Assembly (NCBI RefSeq): GCF_014203715.1
Contig: NZ_JACHJP010000005.1
Location: 434,001-498,000, forward strand
DNA from: Streptosporangium saharense
GTDB lineage: Bacteria > Actinomycetota > Actinomycetes > Streptosporangiales > Streptosporangiaceae
Direction: 5' to 3'
DNA length: 64,000 bases
Shown: positions 15,436 to 23,841 of the stretch, one piece after another
How positions within the stretch are numbered: position 1 is the stretch's first letter
Layout of the letters: every line of letters starts with the position of its first letter
Notes under the pieces: generated by a model
Databases searched by the model: none
What the model saw: only the letters and a program-made list of their open reading frames with translations
Told to the model about the DNA's origin: nothing
Position numbers and translations under genes: made by a program

Positions 15436-16509
15436 ATGAGTACGCGTCTGGACCTCACACAGGACGTCGGTGCGCTCACGGCGCGGATCGTGGACATCGA
15501 GTCGGTCAGCGGCGACGAGAAGGTCCTGGCGGATGCGGTCGAGGAGGCTCTCCGGGCGCTGCCGTACCTCCGGGTGGACCGTGACGGCGCGTCGGTCGTG
15601 GCCAGGACCGGGCTCGGCCGCGGTGAGCGGGTGGTGGTCGCGGGCCACCTCGACACAGTCCCGGTCGCGGACAACCTGCCGAGCCACGTCGAGGACGGCC
15701 TGCTGTACGGCTGCGGCACCTCGGACATGAAGGCGGGCGTCGCCGTCGCGCTGAAGCTGGCCGCCACGCTCGCCGAGCCCGTGCGGGACGTCACCTACGT
15801 CTTCTACGACTGCGAGGAGATCGAGGCCGAGCGCAACGGGCTGCGCAGGCTCAGCCTCGACCACCCCGACTGGCTCACCGGCGACTTCGCCGTGCTCATG
15901 GAGCCGACGGACGGCGAGATCGAGGGCGGCTGCCAGGGCACGCTCAGGGCCGAGATCACCGTGCGGGGCAGGCGGGCGCACAGCGCCAGGTCGTGGCTCG
16001 GCGTCAACGCCGTGCACCGCGCCCTGCCGGTGCTGGGGATCCTCGACGCCTACCAGGCGAGGCGGCCGGTCGTCGACGGGCTCGAATACCACGAGGGGCT
16101 CAACGCGGTCGCGATCCGCGGCGGCGTCGCGGGCAACGTGATTCCCGACGAGTGCGTGGTGACCGTCAACTACCGCTTCGCCCCCGACCTGTCGCTCGAC
16201 GCCGCCCAGGAGCACGTGCGCGAGGTCTTCGACGGGTTCGAGGTCCATTTCACCGATCTCGCCCCCGCCGCGCGTCCCGGGCTGACCGACCCGGTCGCCG
16301 GGGCCTTCGTCGCCGCGATCGGCGGCACGCCCAGGGCCAAACTCGGCTGGACCGACGTCTCGCTGTTCTCCGGACTGGGCATTCCCGCGGTGAACTACGG
16401 TCCCGGTGATCCGAATCTGGCGCACCAGCGCGGGGAGTACGTCTCGCTGGAGAAGATCGCCGACTGCGAGCGCAGGATGCTCACCTGGCTGGGCGCCCGG
16501 CACAAATGA
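15436..16509 (+). CDS. dapE: Succinyl-diaminopimelate desuccinylase DapE
   Basis: A 357-residue M20 family di-zinc hydrolase removing succinate from N-succinyl-diaminopimelate. Metal and catalytic residues are visible: GHLDTVP (first His and catalytic Asp), GTSDMK (bridging Asp), [11 protein letters not shown] (catalytic and metal Glu), MEPTDG, and the final His in [12 protein letters not shown] dimerisation domain lies between ([15 protein letters not shown]). With dapC it belongs to diaminopimelate and lysine synthesis. The start ATG at 15436 has little upstream ribosome signal. Its stop codon lies within a long terminator hairpin. Confidence 0.94.
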   Translation: MSTRLDLTQDVGALTARIVDIESVSGDEKVLADAVEEALRALPYLRVDRDGASVVARTGLGRGERVVVAGHLDTVPVADNLPSHVEDGLLYGCGTSDMKAGVAVALKLAATLAEPVRDVTYVFYDCEEIEAERNGLRRLSLDHPDWLTGDFAVLMEPTDGEIEGGCQGTLRAEITVRGRRAHSARSWLGVNAVHRALPVLGILDAYQARRPVVDGLEYHEGLNAVAIRGGVAGNVIPDECVVTVNYRFAPDLSLDAAQEHVREVFDGFEVHFTDLAPAARPGLTDPVAGAFVAAIGGTPRAKLGWTDVSLFSGLGIPAVNYGPGDPNLAHQRGEYVSLEKIADCERRMLTWLGARHK

Positions 16510-16554
16510 AAGTGGCTTTCCTCGCCGGCCATTTGGCGGGGAAAGCCACTTTCA
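16507..16554 (+). terminator. Long terminator hairpin containing the dapE stop codon
   Basis: A 20-bp stem (16507-16526 pairing with 16535-16554) with one G-U wobble and an eight-base loop. The left arm begins at the dapE TGA itself. The arms are less GC-rich than the surroundings and contain AAAGCCACTTTCA. Confidence 0.8.
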
Positions 16555-16663
16555 GTCCCGAGCAGCACCCTCGGCAGTTAGACGTGGCTCCCGAGAAATC
16601 CGGTTCCCGGTTTTCCCGTAGAATTTTCAAGATTTTTCCGGTAGCGGCGCTAGCGTGTTCGGC

Positions 16664-17470
16664 ATGAAGAAGACACGCCCCGAACGCCGACAGGGACCCG
16701 CGGTCGTCCGCGGTGACCTGGTCTCCGAGTCCACCCACGACCAGCGCCTTCTCGACCGCAGGGGCCCCGCCGACTGGCTGCACATGGACCCGTGGCGGGT
16801 TCTGCGCATCCAGGCCGAGTTCGTCGAGGGGTTCGGACAACTCGCCGAACTGCCCGAGGCGGTGACCGTCTTCGGGTCCGCGCGCACCCCGCAGGACTCG
16901 CCGGACTACAAACTGGGCATCGACATCGGCCGCAGGCTCTCCGAGGCGGGATACGCCGTGATCACCGGGGGCGGCCCCGGCTGCATGGAGGCCGCCAACC
17001 GCGGTGCCAGGGAGGCGGGCGGGGTCTCCGTCGGCCTGGGCATCGAGCTCCCCTTCGAACAGCACATGAACGAGTACGTGGACCTCGGCATCGAGTTCCG
17101 CTACTTCTTCGTCCGCAAGACCATGTTCGTGAAGTACTCCCGGGGCTTCGTCGCGCTGCCCGGCGGCTTCGGCACGCTGGACGAGCTGTTCGAGGCGCTG
17201 ACGCTGGTCCAGACGCGCAAGGTCACCTCCTTCCCCGTCGTGCTGCTGGGCACCGAGTTCTGGGGCGGCCTGTACGAGTGGATCAGGACGACCCTCGTGG
17301 ACACCGGGAAGATCGCTCCGACCGACCTCGACCTCATCCAGGTGACCGACGACGTGGACGAGGCCGTACGGATCATCGTCGAGGCCGACAGGAACCGGGC
17401 GAGCAACTCGGGGAACGGGCAGCGGGCCGCCCAGAGCGTCCCGCAGAGCACGGTCGCCGACGCCGAGTAA
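16664..17470 (+). CDS. TIGR00730/LOG family protein (nucleoside monophosphate phosphoribohydrolase type)
   Basis: A 268-residue Rossmann-fold protein of the LOG family, which cleaves the glycosidic bond of nucleoside monophosphates such as cytokinin precursors. The hallmark motifs are visible: GGGPGCMEAANRGA and PGGFGTLDELFEALTLVQT. Upstream of these are VTVFGSART and the Arg in RKTMFVKYS. The ATG at 16664 was taken rather than a GTG three codons earlier. From memory, M. tuberculosis Rv1205 is the corresponding gene in a similar neighbourhood. A second LOG-type gene follows after 23 bases. Confidence 0.9.
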   Translation: MKKTRPERRQGPAVVRGDLVSESTHDQRLLDRRGPADWLHMDPWRVLRIQAEFVEGFGQLAELPEAVTVFGSARTPQDSPDYKLGIDIGRRLSEAGYAVITGGGPGCMEAANRGAREAGGVSVGLGIELPFEQHMNEYVDLGIEFRYFFVRKTMFVKYSRGFVALPGGFGTLDELFEALTLVQTRKVTSFPVVLLGTEFWGGLYEWIRTTLVDTGKIAPTDLDLIQVTDDVDEAVRIIVEADRNRASNSGNGQRAAQSVPQSTVADAE

Positions 17471-17493
17471 GGGTTTCCCCTTATGGTTCCGGT

Positions 17494-18081
17494 GTGTTCA
17501 TATGTGTGTTCCTGGCATCGCACCAGAAGATCGACAGAAAGTATCTGACGCTGGCGGAGGAGGTTGGGACCGAACTGGCCCGGCGCGGGCACAGCCTGGT
17601 CAGCGGGGGCGCGACGGTCTCGTGCATGGGGGCGGTCGCCAGAGCGGTCAGGGCAGGCGGCGGCCGTACGGTCGGGGTGATCCCGCAGGCCCTGAGGGAC
17701 GTCGAGATCGCCGACACCGACTCGGACGAACTGGTCGTCACCGCCGACATGCGCGAGCGCAAGGGGGTCATGGACGCCCGCTCCGACGCCTTCCTGGTGC
17801 TGCCGGGCGGCATCGGGACGCTTGAGGAGCTGTTCGAGATCTGGACCACCAGAACCCTCGGCCACCACGACAGACCGCTGGTGATCCTCGATCCGTGGGG
17901 GGTCTACGCGCCGCTGCTGACCCTGGTCGAGGGCCTGCACGCGGAGGGCTTCACCCGGCCCAACGTCTTCGACGCGATCTCCTGGACCACCACGGTCGAG
18001 GAGGCGTTCGACCTCCTGGAGAAGCGCACCAGGCACCTGGAGCCGAGCGCCGAGGAGCTAGGCGAGGCCACGGCGGGTTAG
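17494..18081 (+). CDS. Second LOG family protein
   Basis: A 195-residue LOG protein of the short type. The N-terminus FICVFLASHQKIDRKYLTLAEEVGTELARRGHSLVSGGA matches the usual first strand and helix. PGGIGTLEELFEIWTTRTLGHHDRP carries the PGGxGTxxE catalytic and nucleotide motif. It starts with GTG at 17494, 23 bases after the preceding LOG gene, and may be co-transcribed. Two LOG enzymes of different length side by side may differ in substrate. The 3' end overlaps a convergent gene by 24 bases. Confidence 0.88.
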   Translation: MFICVFLASHQKIDRKYLTLAEEVGTELARRGHSLVSGGATVSCMGAVARAVRAGGGRTVGVIPQALRDVEIADTDSDELVVTADMRERKGVMDARSDAFLVLPGGIGTLEELFEIWTTRTLGHHDRPLVILDPWGVYAPLLTLVEGLHAEGFTRPNVFDAISWTTTVEEAFDLLEKRTRHLEPSAEELGEATAG

Positions 18082-18357
18082 CGTCGGGGGACGCCGCCCG
18101 GCCAGGGACTCGGTCATCTCGACCGCGAGCCGTACCTGCTCGGGGCGGGTGGTGCGGAACACCCTGGCCCCGGCCCACGCGCAGACGGAGGCGGCCGCCA
18201 GCTCGGCGGCCTCCCCGTCGTGCCCCGCGAGATCGGCGGGCGTGACGACGACGGTGCGCCCTGCCCGGACGAACTCCTCGATCTCGGAGACGGATCTCGC
18301 CTCGACCCAGGAAGGATCTTCCTGGTCACCGGGGGTGAGCACCCTGAGAGCGGTCAT
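18058..18357 (-). CDS. Small dihydropteroate-synthase-like protein (C-terminal part only)
   Basis: A 99-residue protein. AAASVCAWAGARVFRTTRPEQVRLAVEMTESLAG resembles the last strand and helix of dihydropteroate synthase, where an ARVxRxH strand leads to the final helix. The catalytic N-terminal barrel strands are missing, so it cannot make dihydropteroate by itself. In M. tuberculosis a FolP2 gene occupies the similar position between LOG and DivIVA-like genes, from memory, so this may be a reduced relative. It is convergent with the LOG gene and divergent from the DivIVA-like gene. Confidence 0.65.
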   Translation of the reverse strand: MTALRVLTPGDQEDPSWVEARSVSEIEEFVRAGRTVVVTPADLAGHDGEAAELAAASVCAWAGARVFRTTRPEQVRLAVEMTESLAGRRPPTLTRRGLA

Positions 18358-18399
18358 CAGGCAATCCTAGATCAGTGGGAGTTGTGGCACGATTCGTAT

Positions 18400-19080
18400 G
18401 TGCTGGTCGTACTCGCCCTCGCCGCCTTAGCCGTCATCGCCGCAGTCGTGGTGGTCGCCATGGGACGGGGTGGCGAACTCGCCAGATTCGCCCCCGACGT
18501 CCCGCCACTCGAACTACCGGAGCCGAGACGGCTCGGCGCCGCCGACTTCCTGGCCCTGCAGCTTCCGGTGAGCGTGGTCGGCTACAACACGCAGAGCGTG
18601 GACGAGACCCTCAACCGCGTGGTGAAGGCGCTGAGCGAGCGCGACACCAGGATCGCGGTCCTCGAACAGCAGGTCGCCGAACTGCTCGCGGGCAGGCTCC
18701 AGACCCGCCACGACGCCGGTACGGCCCCGCCCGTCATGCGCGACTCTCTCGCGGAGGACGCCGCTGAGAGGCCCCAGGAGGATGCGGAGTCCGGGGGTCC
18801 CGTGGAAGCCGAGGCCCAGGAGGTGGCGGAGCCCCTGCGGGCCGTACAGCCCCCGGAAGCCGCAGAGCAGGAGGTCGAGGCCAAAGAGCCAGAGACCACC
18901 ACAGAGGTCAACGAACCAGACAAGCCCACCGATCCTGACCAGCGCGACGAGTCTGATAAATCCGAAGAGTCGGACAAGTCGGAAGAGGCTGTCGAGAGCG
19001 CGGACAAGGCCCCAGAGGTCTCAGAGGGTTCGGCGGAGGGTGACCGTACCGAGGTGCGGGGGGTGAAGGAGGTCCGGTGA
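18400..19080 (+). CDS. DivIVA-domain-like membrane protein with acidic tail
   Basis: A 226-residue protein with an N-terminal membrane helix (residues 1-22), a short coiled-coil DivIVA-like segment (GYNTQSVDETLNRVVKALSERDTRIAVLEQQVAEL), and a long acidic tail rich in Glu, Asp, Ser and Lys. The GTG at 18400 is used; TTG at 18382 is also possible. Its stop overlaps the tag start by four bases. From memory, M. tuberculosis Rv1209 occupies the same place before tagA. A cell-pole or septum role is likely from the domain but not shown. Confidence 0.8.
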   Translation: MLVVLALAALAVIAAVVVVAMGRGGELARFAPDVPPLELPEPRRLGAADFLALQLPVSVVGYNTQSVDETLNRVVKALSERDTRIAVLEQQVAELLAGRLQTRHDAGTAPPVMRDSLAEDAAERPQEDAESGGPVEAEAQEVAEPLRAVQPPEAAEQEVEAKEPETTTEVNEPDKPTDPDQRDESDKSEESDKSEEAVESADKAPEVSEGSAEGDRTEVRGVKEVR

Positions 19081-19622
19081 CGGAGCTGACGCGCTGTGGC
19101 TGGGTGAGTTCCGCGCCCGAGTACATCGCCTACCACGACGAGGAGTGGGGCCGTCCGCTCACCGGGGACGACCTGGTGTTCGAGCGCCTGGCCCTTGAGG
19201 CCTTCCAGTCGGGCCTGTCGTGGATCACGATCCTGCGCAAGCGGGAGAACTTCCGGGCGGCCTTCGACGGTTTCTCCATCCCCACCGTCGCCGCGTACGG
19301 CGAGGCCGACGTCGAGCGGCTGCTCGCCGACGCCGGGATCGTCCGCAACCGGGCCAAGATCGAGGCGGTCGTCGCGAACGCGCGGGCCGCGCTCGACGTG
19401 AGCCTGTCCGACCTGATCTGGAAGCACGCCGACCCCGGCGCACCCGTGCCGAGGACCCTGGCGGACGTGCCCGCCCAGACGCCCGGGTCGAAGGCCCTGG
19501 CCAAGGACCTCAAGGCGAACGGCTTCCGCTTCGTCGGCCCGACCACCGCCTACGCGCTGATGCAGGCCATCGGGCTGGTCAACGACCACCTTGAGGACTG
19601 CTGGGTGCGGGGCACCTACTGA
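19077..19622 (+). CDS. tag: DNA-3-methyladenine glycosylase I
   Basis: A 181-residue base-excision repair glycosylase that removes 3-methyladenine from DNA. Family landmarks are RCGWV near the N-terminus, YHDEEWGRP, the catalytic-site LEAFQSGLSWITILRKRENFR, and a C-terminal HLEDCW; Cys and His residues at the two ends form the zinc snap of Tag. Length and order match the family. The GTG start overlaps the preceding stop in GTGA, indicating translational coupling. Confidence 0.95.
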   Translation: MTELTRCGWVSSAPEYIAYHDEEWGRPLTGDDLVFERLALEAFQSGLSWITILRKRENFRAAFDGFSIPTVAAYGEADVERLLADAGIVRNRAKIEAVVANARAALDVSLSDLIWKHADPGAPVPRTLADVPAQTPGSKALAKDLKANGFRFVGPTTAYALMQAIGLVNDHLEDCWVRGTY

Positions 19623-19991
19623 AACCCCACCCCCGATGGGTACGGCCCGGCGACCCTTCGATCCCTTCAGGTGATCGTCTCGGTCCGGTAAATTCTCCGC
19701 GCCGCCACGCGAGCCCGTCCCGCCCGTTTCCGGCCCGGTTCGTAGCCTGCCACCTCGTCGGCCTGGTCAGGGAAGTGAGGGGCTTTCACGGGCTCGGACG
19801 GCCCGGACGTCCGCGAGGCCGTCCCCCAGCCGGGAAGACGGTCTTGATTGCCCGATGAGTCGATGCTGGGACTGATCGTTCCCATTCCGAGCGCGGAGAC
19901 GGGATAATAGGACATCACAGAAGACGTGAATGCGTCGGCCACCCTCGGGTCAGTCGGAGATCCGGAGCCCGAAGCAGGAAGGGATACACGC
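19623..19991. other. Intergenic region between tag and the DUF3117 gene, no gene seen
   Basis: Frames here lack coding character and consistent ribosome sites. A GATAAT at 19903-19908 could be a -10 element for the DUF3117 gene, but no good -35 element is found 16-18 bases upstream. Confidence 0.4.
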
Positions 19992-20159
19992 ATGGCGGCT
20001 ATGAAGCCGAGGACCGGTGATGGTCCGCTGGAGGTCGTCAAGGAAGGCAGGGGCATCGTCATGCGGGTTCCCCTTGAGGGTGGCGGCCGGCTCGTCGTCG
20101 AGCTCTCTGCGGACGAGGCCAGCGCCCTTGGCGAGGAGTTGAAGAAGGTCGTCGTCTGA
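19992..20159 (+). CDS. DUF3117 family small protein
   Basis: A 55-residue protein, MAAMKPRTGDGPLEV onward, the standard length and sequence of a highly conserved actinobacterial family (Rv1211 in M. tuberculosis, from memory). It ends with ELSADEASALGEELKKVVV. AGGAAGG lies upstream of the ATG at 19992, which is preferred to an upstream in-frame ATG at 19926. Function is unknown; conservation and its fixed place beside tag argue for a housekeeping role. Confidence 0.92.
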   Translation: MAAMKPRTGDGPLEVVKEGRGIVMRVPLEGGGRLVVELSADEASALGEELKKVVV

Positions 20160-20262
20160 TCCCGGCCTGAGACCAGCGGTGACGCCGGGCCCCGACTCGA
20201 TCTCGAACTCGTTCGCGGAGCACGACAGCCACTGCGGCCCGCGCACCCCCGATCGACGAACA

Positions 20263-20308
20263 CGGCCCTGGCCACCGGACCGCCGGAGCGCGGCTCGTGC
20301 CAGGGCCG
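20263..20308 (+). terminator. Hairpin upstream of pepA
   Basis: A 10-bp stem (CGGCCCTGGC at 20263-20272 with 20299-20308) around a 26-base GC-rich loop, between the DUF3117 gene and pepA. It probably ends the DUF3117 transcript, although the large loop makes this uncertain. Confidence 0.4.
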
Positions 20309-20340
20309 CGGTGTCCCCCGGCTGATGACTGGAGTTCCAC

Positions 20341-21807
20341 ATGCCCATCTCTCCGTACACCCTGCTCACCGGCACCCCCTCGGCTTCCGGGGCCGCCGTC
20401 CCGGCGGGGGAGTCGCCGCTCGGGGAGGCGGGGCTGCTCGCCGTACCCTTCTCCGCCGACCACGCGCCGGACGTCGAGCTGCCGCTGCCCGCCGAGGCCC
20501 TGCTGGCGCACTACGAGGCCAAGGGCGAGGCGGGTGAGGTCGTCGAGGTCCCGGTGGCCAACGGCGACGGGGTCGGCAGGGTGCTGCTCTACGGCGTCGG
20601 CGACGGCTCGGCGGGCGCGCTGCGCAAGGCCGGTGCCGCGGCGGTACGGCGGGGCAGGGGCAGGTCCTCCGTCAGGGTCGTGCTTCCCGAGGGGCCGGTG
20701 GCCGCGTTCGTCGAGGGCGCGCTGCTGGCCACCTACACCTTCAGGATCGGCGAGCCCAGGGCCACTCCCGCGGCCCTTGTCGAGTTCGTCGGAGGCGGAG
20801 AGGGCGTCGAGGCGGAGGTCACCAGGGGAGCGGTGGTCGCAGAGGCCGTGTCCTTCGCCAGGGACCTGGCCAACACCCCCGCCTCCGTCAAGACGCCGCA
20901 GTGGCTCGCCGAGCGCGCCGCCGAGCGGGCGGAGGCGGCGGGAGGCGCCGTCGGCGTGAAGGTGTGGGACGAGCACGCCCTGCGCGAGGAGGGCTTCGGC
21001 GGCATCCTGGCGGTCGGCCAGGGCTCGGTGAGCCCGCCGCGCCTGGTCCAGCTCTCCTACGCCCCGGAAGGCGCGACCAGGCACGTGGTCCTGGTCGGCA
21101 AGGGCATCACCTTCGACACCGGCGGCCTGTCCCTCAAGCCGACCGACAACATGAAGTTCATGAAGACCGACATGGCGGGCGCGGCCACCGTCATCGCGGC
21201 CGTCGGCGCGCTCGCCACGCTGGGCGCCCAGGTGCGGGTCACCGCCCTGGTCGCCGCCGCGGAGAACGCCTTCTCCGGTACGGCACAGCGCCCCTCCGAC
21301 GTGATCACCCAGTACGGCGGGCGGACCGTCGAGGTGCTCAACACCGACGCGGAGGGCCGTCTGGTGATGGCCGACGCGCTGGCCTACGCCGACGCCGAGC
21401 TCGACCCGGACGCCATGGTCGACGTCGCCACGCTCACCGGCGCGATCAGCGTCGCCCTGGGCAAGGACGTGGGGGCCGTGTTCGCCTCGGACGACGCCCT
21501 GGCGGCCGAGCTGACCGAGGCGGGCACCCAGGCGGGGGAGCGGCTGTGGCGGATGCCGCTCATCGAGGACTACCTTCCCGCGCTCGACTCGGGCGTGGCA
21601 GACCTGGCCAACATCGAGGCCGGATCGACCTACGGCGCCGGTTCCATCACGGCGGCGCTGTTCCTGCGCGAGTTCACCGGCAAGCGGCCGTGGGCGCATC
21701 TGGACATCGCGGGTGTCGGCAGGAGCACCGCGGACGAGGGCTATCTCAGCAAGGGCGCGACCGGCTACGGCGTGCGCCTGCTGCTCGACTGGCTGACCGG
21801 TAACTAG
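20341..21807 (+). CDS. pepA: Leucyl aminopeptidase (M17, PepA type)
   Basis: A 488-residue cytosolic di-metal aminopeptidase of typical length. The signature NTDAEGRLVMADAL contains metal-binding Asp and Glu and the catalytic Arg. The other site residues are in VGKGITFDTGGLSLKP (Lys and Asp) and MKTDMAGAATV (Asp). The N-terminal domain is more variable. GGAG precedes the ATG. The stop overlaps the convergent O-methyltransferase gene by four bases. Confidence 0.94.
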   Translation: MPISPYTLLTGTPSASGAAVPAGESPLGEAGLLAVPFSADHAPDVELPLPAEALLAHYEAKGEAGEVVEVPVANGDGVGRVLLYGVGDGSAGALRKAGAAAVRRGRGRSSVRVVLPEGPVAAFVEGALLATYTFRIGEPRATPAALVEFVGGGEGVEAEVTRGAVVAEAVSFARDLANTPASVKTPQWLAERAAERAEAAGGAVGVKVWDEHALREEGFGGILAVGQGSVSPPRLVQLSYAPEGATRHVVLVGKGITFDTGGLSLKPTDNMKFMKTDMAGAATVIAAVGALATLGAQVRVTALVAAAENAFSGTAQRPSDVITQYGGRTVEVLNTDAEGRLVMADALAYADAELDPDAMVDVATLTGAISVALGKDVGAVFASDDALAAELTEAGTQAGERLWRMPLIEDYLPALDSGVADLANIEAGSTYGAGSITAALFLREFTGKRPWAHLDIAGVGRSTADEGYLSKGATGYGVRLLLDWLTGN

Positions 21808-22454
21808 GGGTTGAGCTTGACGGCGGCCAGGACGCCGTCGCCGAGCGGGATCATCAGGGGCCGCAGCCGTTCGTCACCGCGGACCAGCTTGCCCAACTCC
21901 CGCAGGGCGACGGTGTCCGGGTCACGCCGGGTGGGGTCGGTGGCCCTGTGCTGCCACAGCGCGCTGTCGAAGACCACGATGCCGCCGACGCGCAGCAGAC
22001 GGACCGCCTCGGACAGATAGTCGGCGTACTCGTGCTTGGCGCCGTCACAGAAGACCAGGTCGTAACCGCCGTCGGAAAGACGCGGCAGCACGTCCAGGGC
22101 CCGTCCCGTGATGAGGCGGGTCCTGCCACCGGGGAAGCCCGCCTGGGCGAAGCTCTGCCGGGCGAGACGCTGGTGCTCGGGTTCGACGTCCACGCTGGTC
22201 AGGGTGCCGTCCTGGCGCATGCCACGCAGCAGCCACAGCCCGGAGACCCCGCATCCCGTGCCGACCTCCACGACGGCCTTGGCGTTGATGGCCGTGGCGA
22301 GGAAACAGAGCGCGGCGCCGGTGCCGGGCGGGATCGGGGCGACCCCCACCTCCGCGGCGCGCCGTCGCGCGTCCCAGAGGATCTCGTCCTCCGTGTGGAA
22401 TTCCTCGGCATAGGCCAGAGCGGCCTCCAACGGACTTGTCGGCGTCTCTGCCAT
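21804..22454 (-). CDS. O-methyltransferase, SAM-dependent (family 3)
   Basis: A 216-residue methyltransferase of the catechol/caffeoyl-CoA type. Motif I is VVEVGTGCGVSGLWLL, the acidic residue after strand 2 is in TSVDVEPEHQ, and YDLVFCDGAKHEYADYL carries the metal-binding Asp. It is divergent from sigE, the arrangement found for Rv1220c-sigE in M. tuberculosis (from memory). The shared 171-base gap holds the sigE promoter. The substrate is unknown. Confidence 0.9.
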   Translation of the reverse strand: MAETPTSPLEAALAYAEEFHTEDEILWDARRRAAEVGVAPIPPGTGAALCFLATAINAKAVVEVGTGCGVSGLWLLRGMRQDGTLTSVDVEPEHQRLARQSFAQAGFPGGRTRLITGRALDVLPRLSDGGYDLVFCDGAKHEYADYLSEAVRLLRVGGIVVFDSALWQHRATDPTRRDPDTVALRELGKLVRGDERLRPLMIPLGDGVLAAVKLNP

Positions 22455-22529
22455 CGGCCTCTCCTCCCGCTTTCTCCGTACAGAGTCATATAGGAACTGG
22501 GTCGCAGCCTAGGGGAGCCAGGCCCGATC

Positions 22530-22556
22530 GGGAACTCATGTCACGCCCGGTGCGTT
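22530..22556 (+). promoter_or_regulatory. ECF-type (SigE) autoregulatory promoter of sigE
   Basis: GGGAAC at 22530-22535 and CGTT at 22553-22556 are separated by 17 bases. This matches the GGAAC-N17-CGTT form known for actinobacterial ECF factors of the SigE group. It lies about 70 bases before the sigE start, as expected for autoregulation. The motif is seen; activity is inferred. Confidence 0.65.
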
Positions 22557-22625
22557 GCACGGTTTAAGCGGCCTTTGCCGGTCCTGAGGGTAGTCAGTGC
22601 GCACGAAGGGACGAAACCAGGCACT

Positions 22626-23258
22626 ATGGCGATAGCGGTGGTCCCGGAGAGAGGAGTGCTGGTGGACGAGTTCGACCACCAGACGGATGCTCCCGTGTCT
22701 GAATGGACACCTCCCACCTGGGAGGAGGTGGTCCGGACTCATTCGGCGCGTGTCTACAGGCTGGCCTATCGGCTGACCGGTAACGTTCACGACGCCGAGG
22801 ACCTCACACAGGAGGTCTTCGTCCGGGTCTTCCGGTCCCTGTCGAACTACACTCCGGGCACTTTCGAGGGCTGGCTGCACCGCATCACCACCAACCTGTT
22901 TCTCGACATGGCGCGGCGCAAGCAGCGCATCAGGTTCGAAGGTCTTGCGGACGACGCCGCGGAGCGGCTGCGTGGCCGTGAGCCGTCCCCCGCCCAGGTG
23001 TACGACGACACCCATCTCGAACCCGACATCCAGGCGGCACTCGACGCGCTCGCGCCCGAGTTCCGCGCGGCCGTCGTTCTGTGTGACATCGAGGGGCTGT
23101 CCTACGAGGAGATCGCCGCGACGCTCGGCGTGAAGCTCGGCACGGTCCGCAGCCGTATCCACCGTGGCCGGGCTCAACTGCGTGACGCGCTGGAACACCG
23201 CGCGCCCCGCGGAGATCAACTCCCCCCGACCATCACCCGCGGGGAGGAACTCGCATGA
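22626..23258 (+). CDS. sigE: ECF RNA polymerase sigma factor SigE
   Basis: A group 4 sigma factor of about 210 residues. Region 2 is [28 protein letters not shown] with the DAEDLTQ core-binding motif. Region 4 is [25 protein letters not shown], which reads the GGAAC -35 element. The start is uncertain: ATG at 22626 is listed, but GTG at 22656 and 22662 have better ribosome sites (GGAGAG and AGGAG). Downstream are a zinc anti-sigma factor, a RseB-like protein and HtrA, so it directs an envelope stress response. Confidence 0.93.
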   Translation: MAIAVVPERGVLVDEFDHQTDAPVSEWTPPTWEEVVRTHSARVYRLAYRLTGNVHDAEDLTQEVFVRVFRSLSNYTPGTFEGWLHRITTNLFLDMARRKQRIRFEGLADDAAERLRGREPSPAQVYDDTHLEPDIQAALDALAPEFRAAVVLCDIEGLSYEEIAATLGVKLGTVRSRIHRGRAQLRDALEHRAPRGDQLPPTITRGEELA

Positions 23259-23310
23259 GAAGCCGCAGACATGACGAATGTCACGACGCGCCGCTTGGCA
23301 AGGAGTGGTC

Positions 23311-23841
23311 ATGAGTCATCTTGGAGAACGCGTTTCCGCGCTGGTCGACGGTGAGCTGAACCACCACGAACGCGACCGCGCGCTGTCCCACCTCGCCTTC
23401 TGCGCCTCCTGCAGGGCCGAGGTCGAGGCCATGCGGGCGCTGAAGAGCCGCCTGCGGTCACTCGACGGACCCGCCATGCCCGCCGACCTGACCATGTCGC
23501 TGCTGCGGATGGCCGACCCCGGCGACCCGCTGCCGCCGCGTGAGCGGCCCTTCCCGAGCGGTTCGCGGACCTTCGGCGGGGCGCCGATCCCGGGCATGCA
23601 CAGCGTCGCGCCGCCGGACAACCGGCCGCGCGGGCGGGCCGCTACGACGCGCCGCAGCCGCAGGGTCGGCTATGTCGCGGTCGGCGTCGCCTCGGCCGCG
23701 GTCGCCATCGGCACGCTGTTCGTCGTCGGCGGTCCCGACCCCGGCCCGCGGGTGCCGCCGGTCGACATGTTCGCCAACCAGCACAGGAACACCGTTCCCT
23801 ACGGCGGTACGGCGACGCCGACCTTCTCGCCCACTCCGTGA
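23311..23841 (+). CDS. rseA: Zinc-binding anti-sigma factor (RseA type)
   Basis: A 176-residue single-span membrane protein. The N-terminal ZAS domain contains HLAFCASC (H-x3-C-x2-C), which binds zinc and holds the sigma factor. A membrane helix follows at about residues 117-138 (VGYVAVGVASAAVAIGTLFVV), leaving a short outer tail. AGGAG stands five bases before the ATG at 23311. It is 52 bases after sigE and its stop overlaps the next start in GTGA. It should sequester SigE until released by stress-induced proteolysis or redox change. Confidence 0.9.
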   Translation: MSHLGERVSALVDGELNHHERDRALSHLAFCASCRAEVEAMRALKSRLRSLDGPAMPADLTMSLLRMADPGDPLPPRERPFPSGSRTFGGAPIPGMHSVAPPDNRPRGRAATTRRSRRVGYVAVGVASAAVAIGTLFVVGGPDPGPRVPPVDMFANQHRNTVPYGGTATPTFSPTP

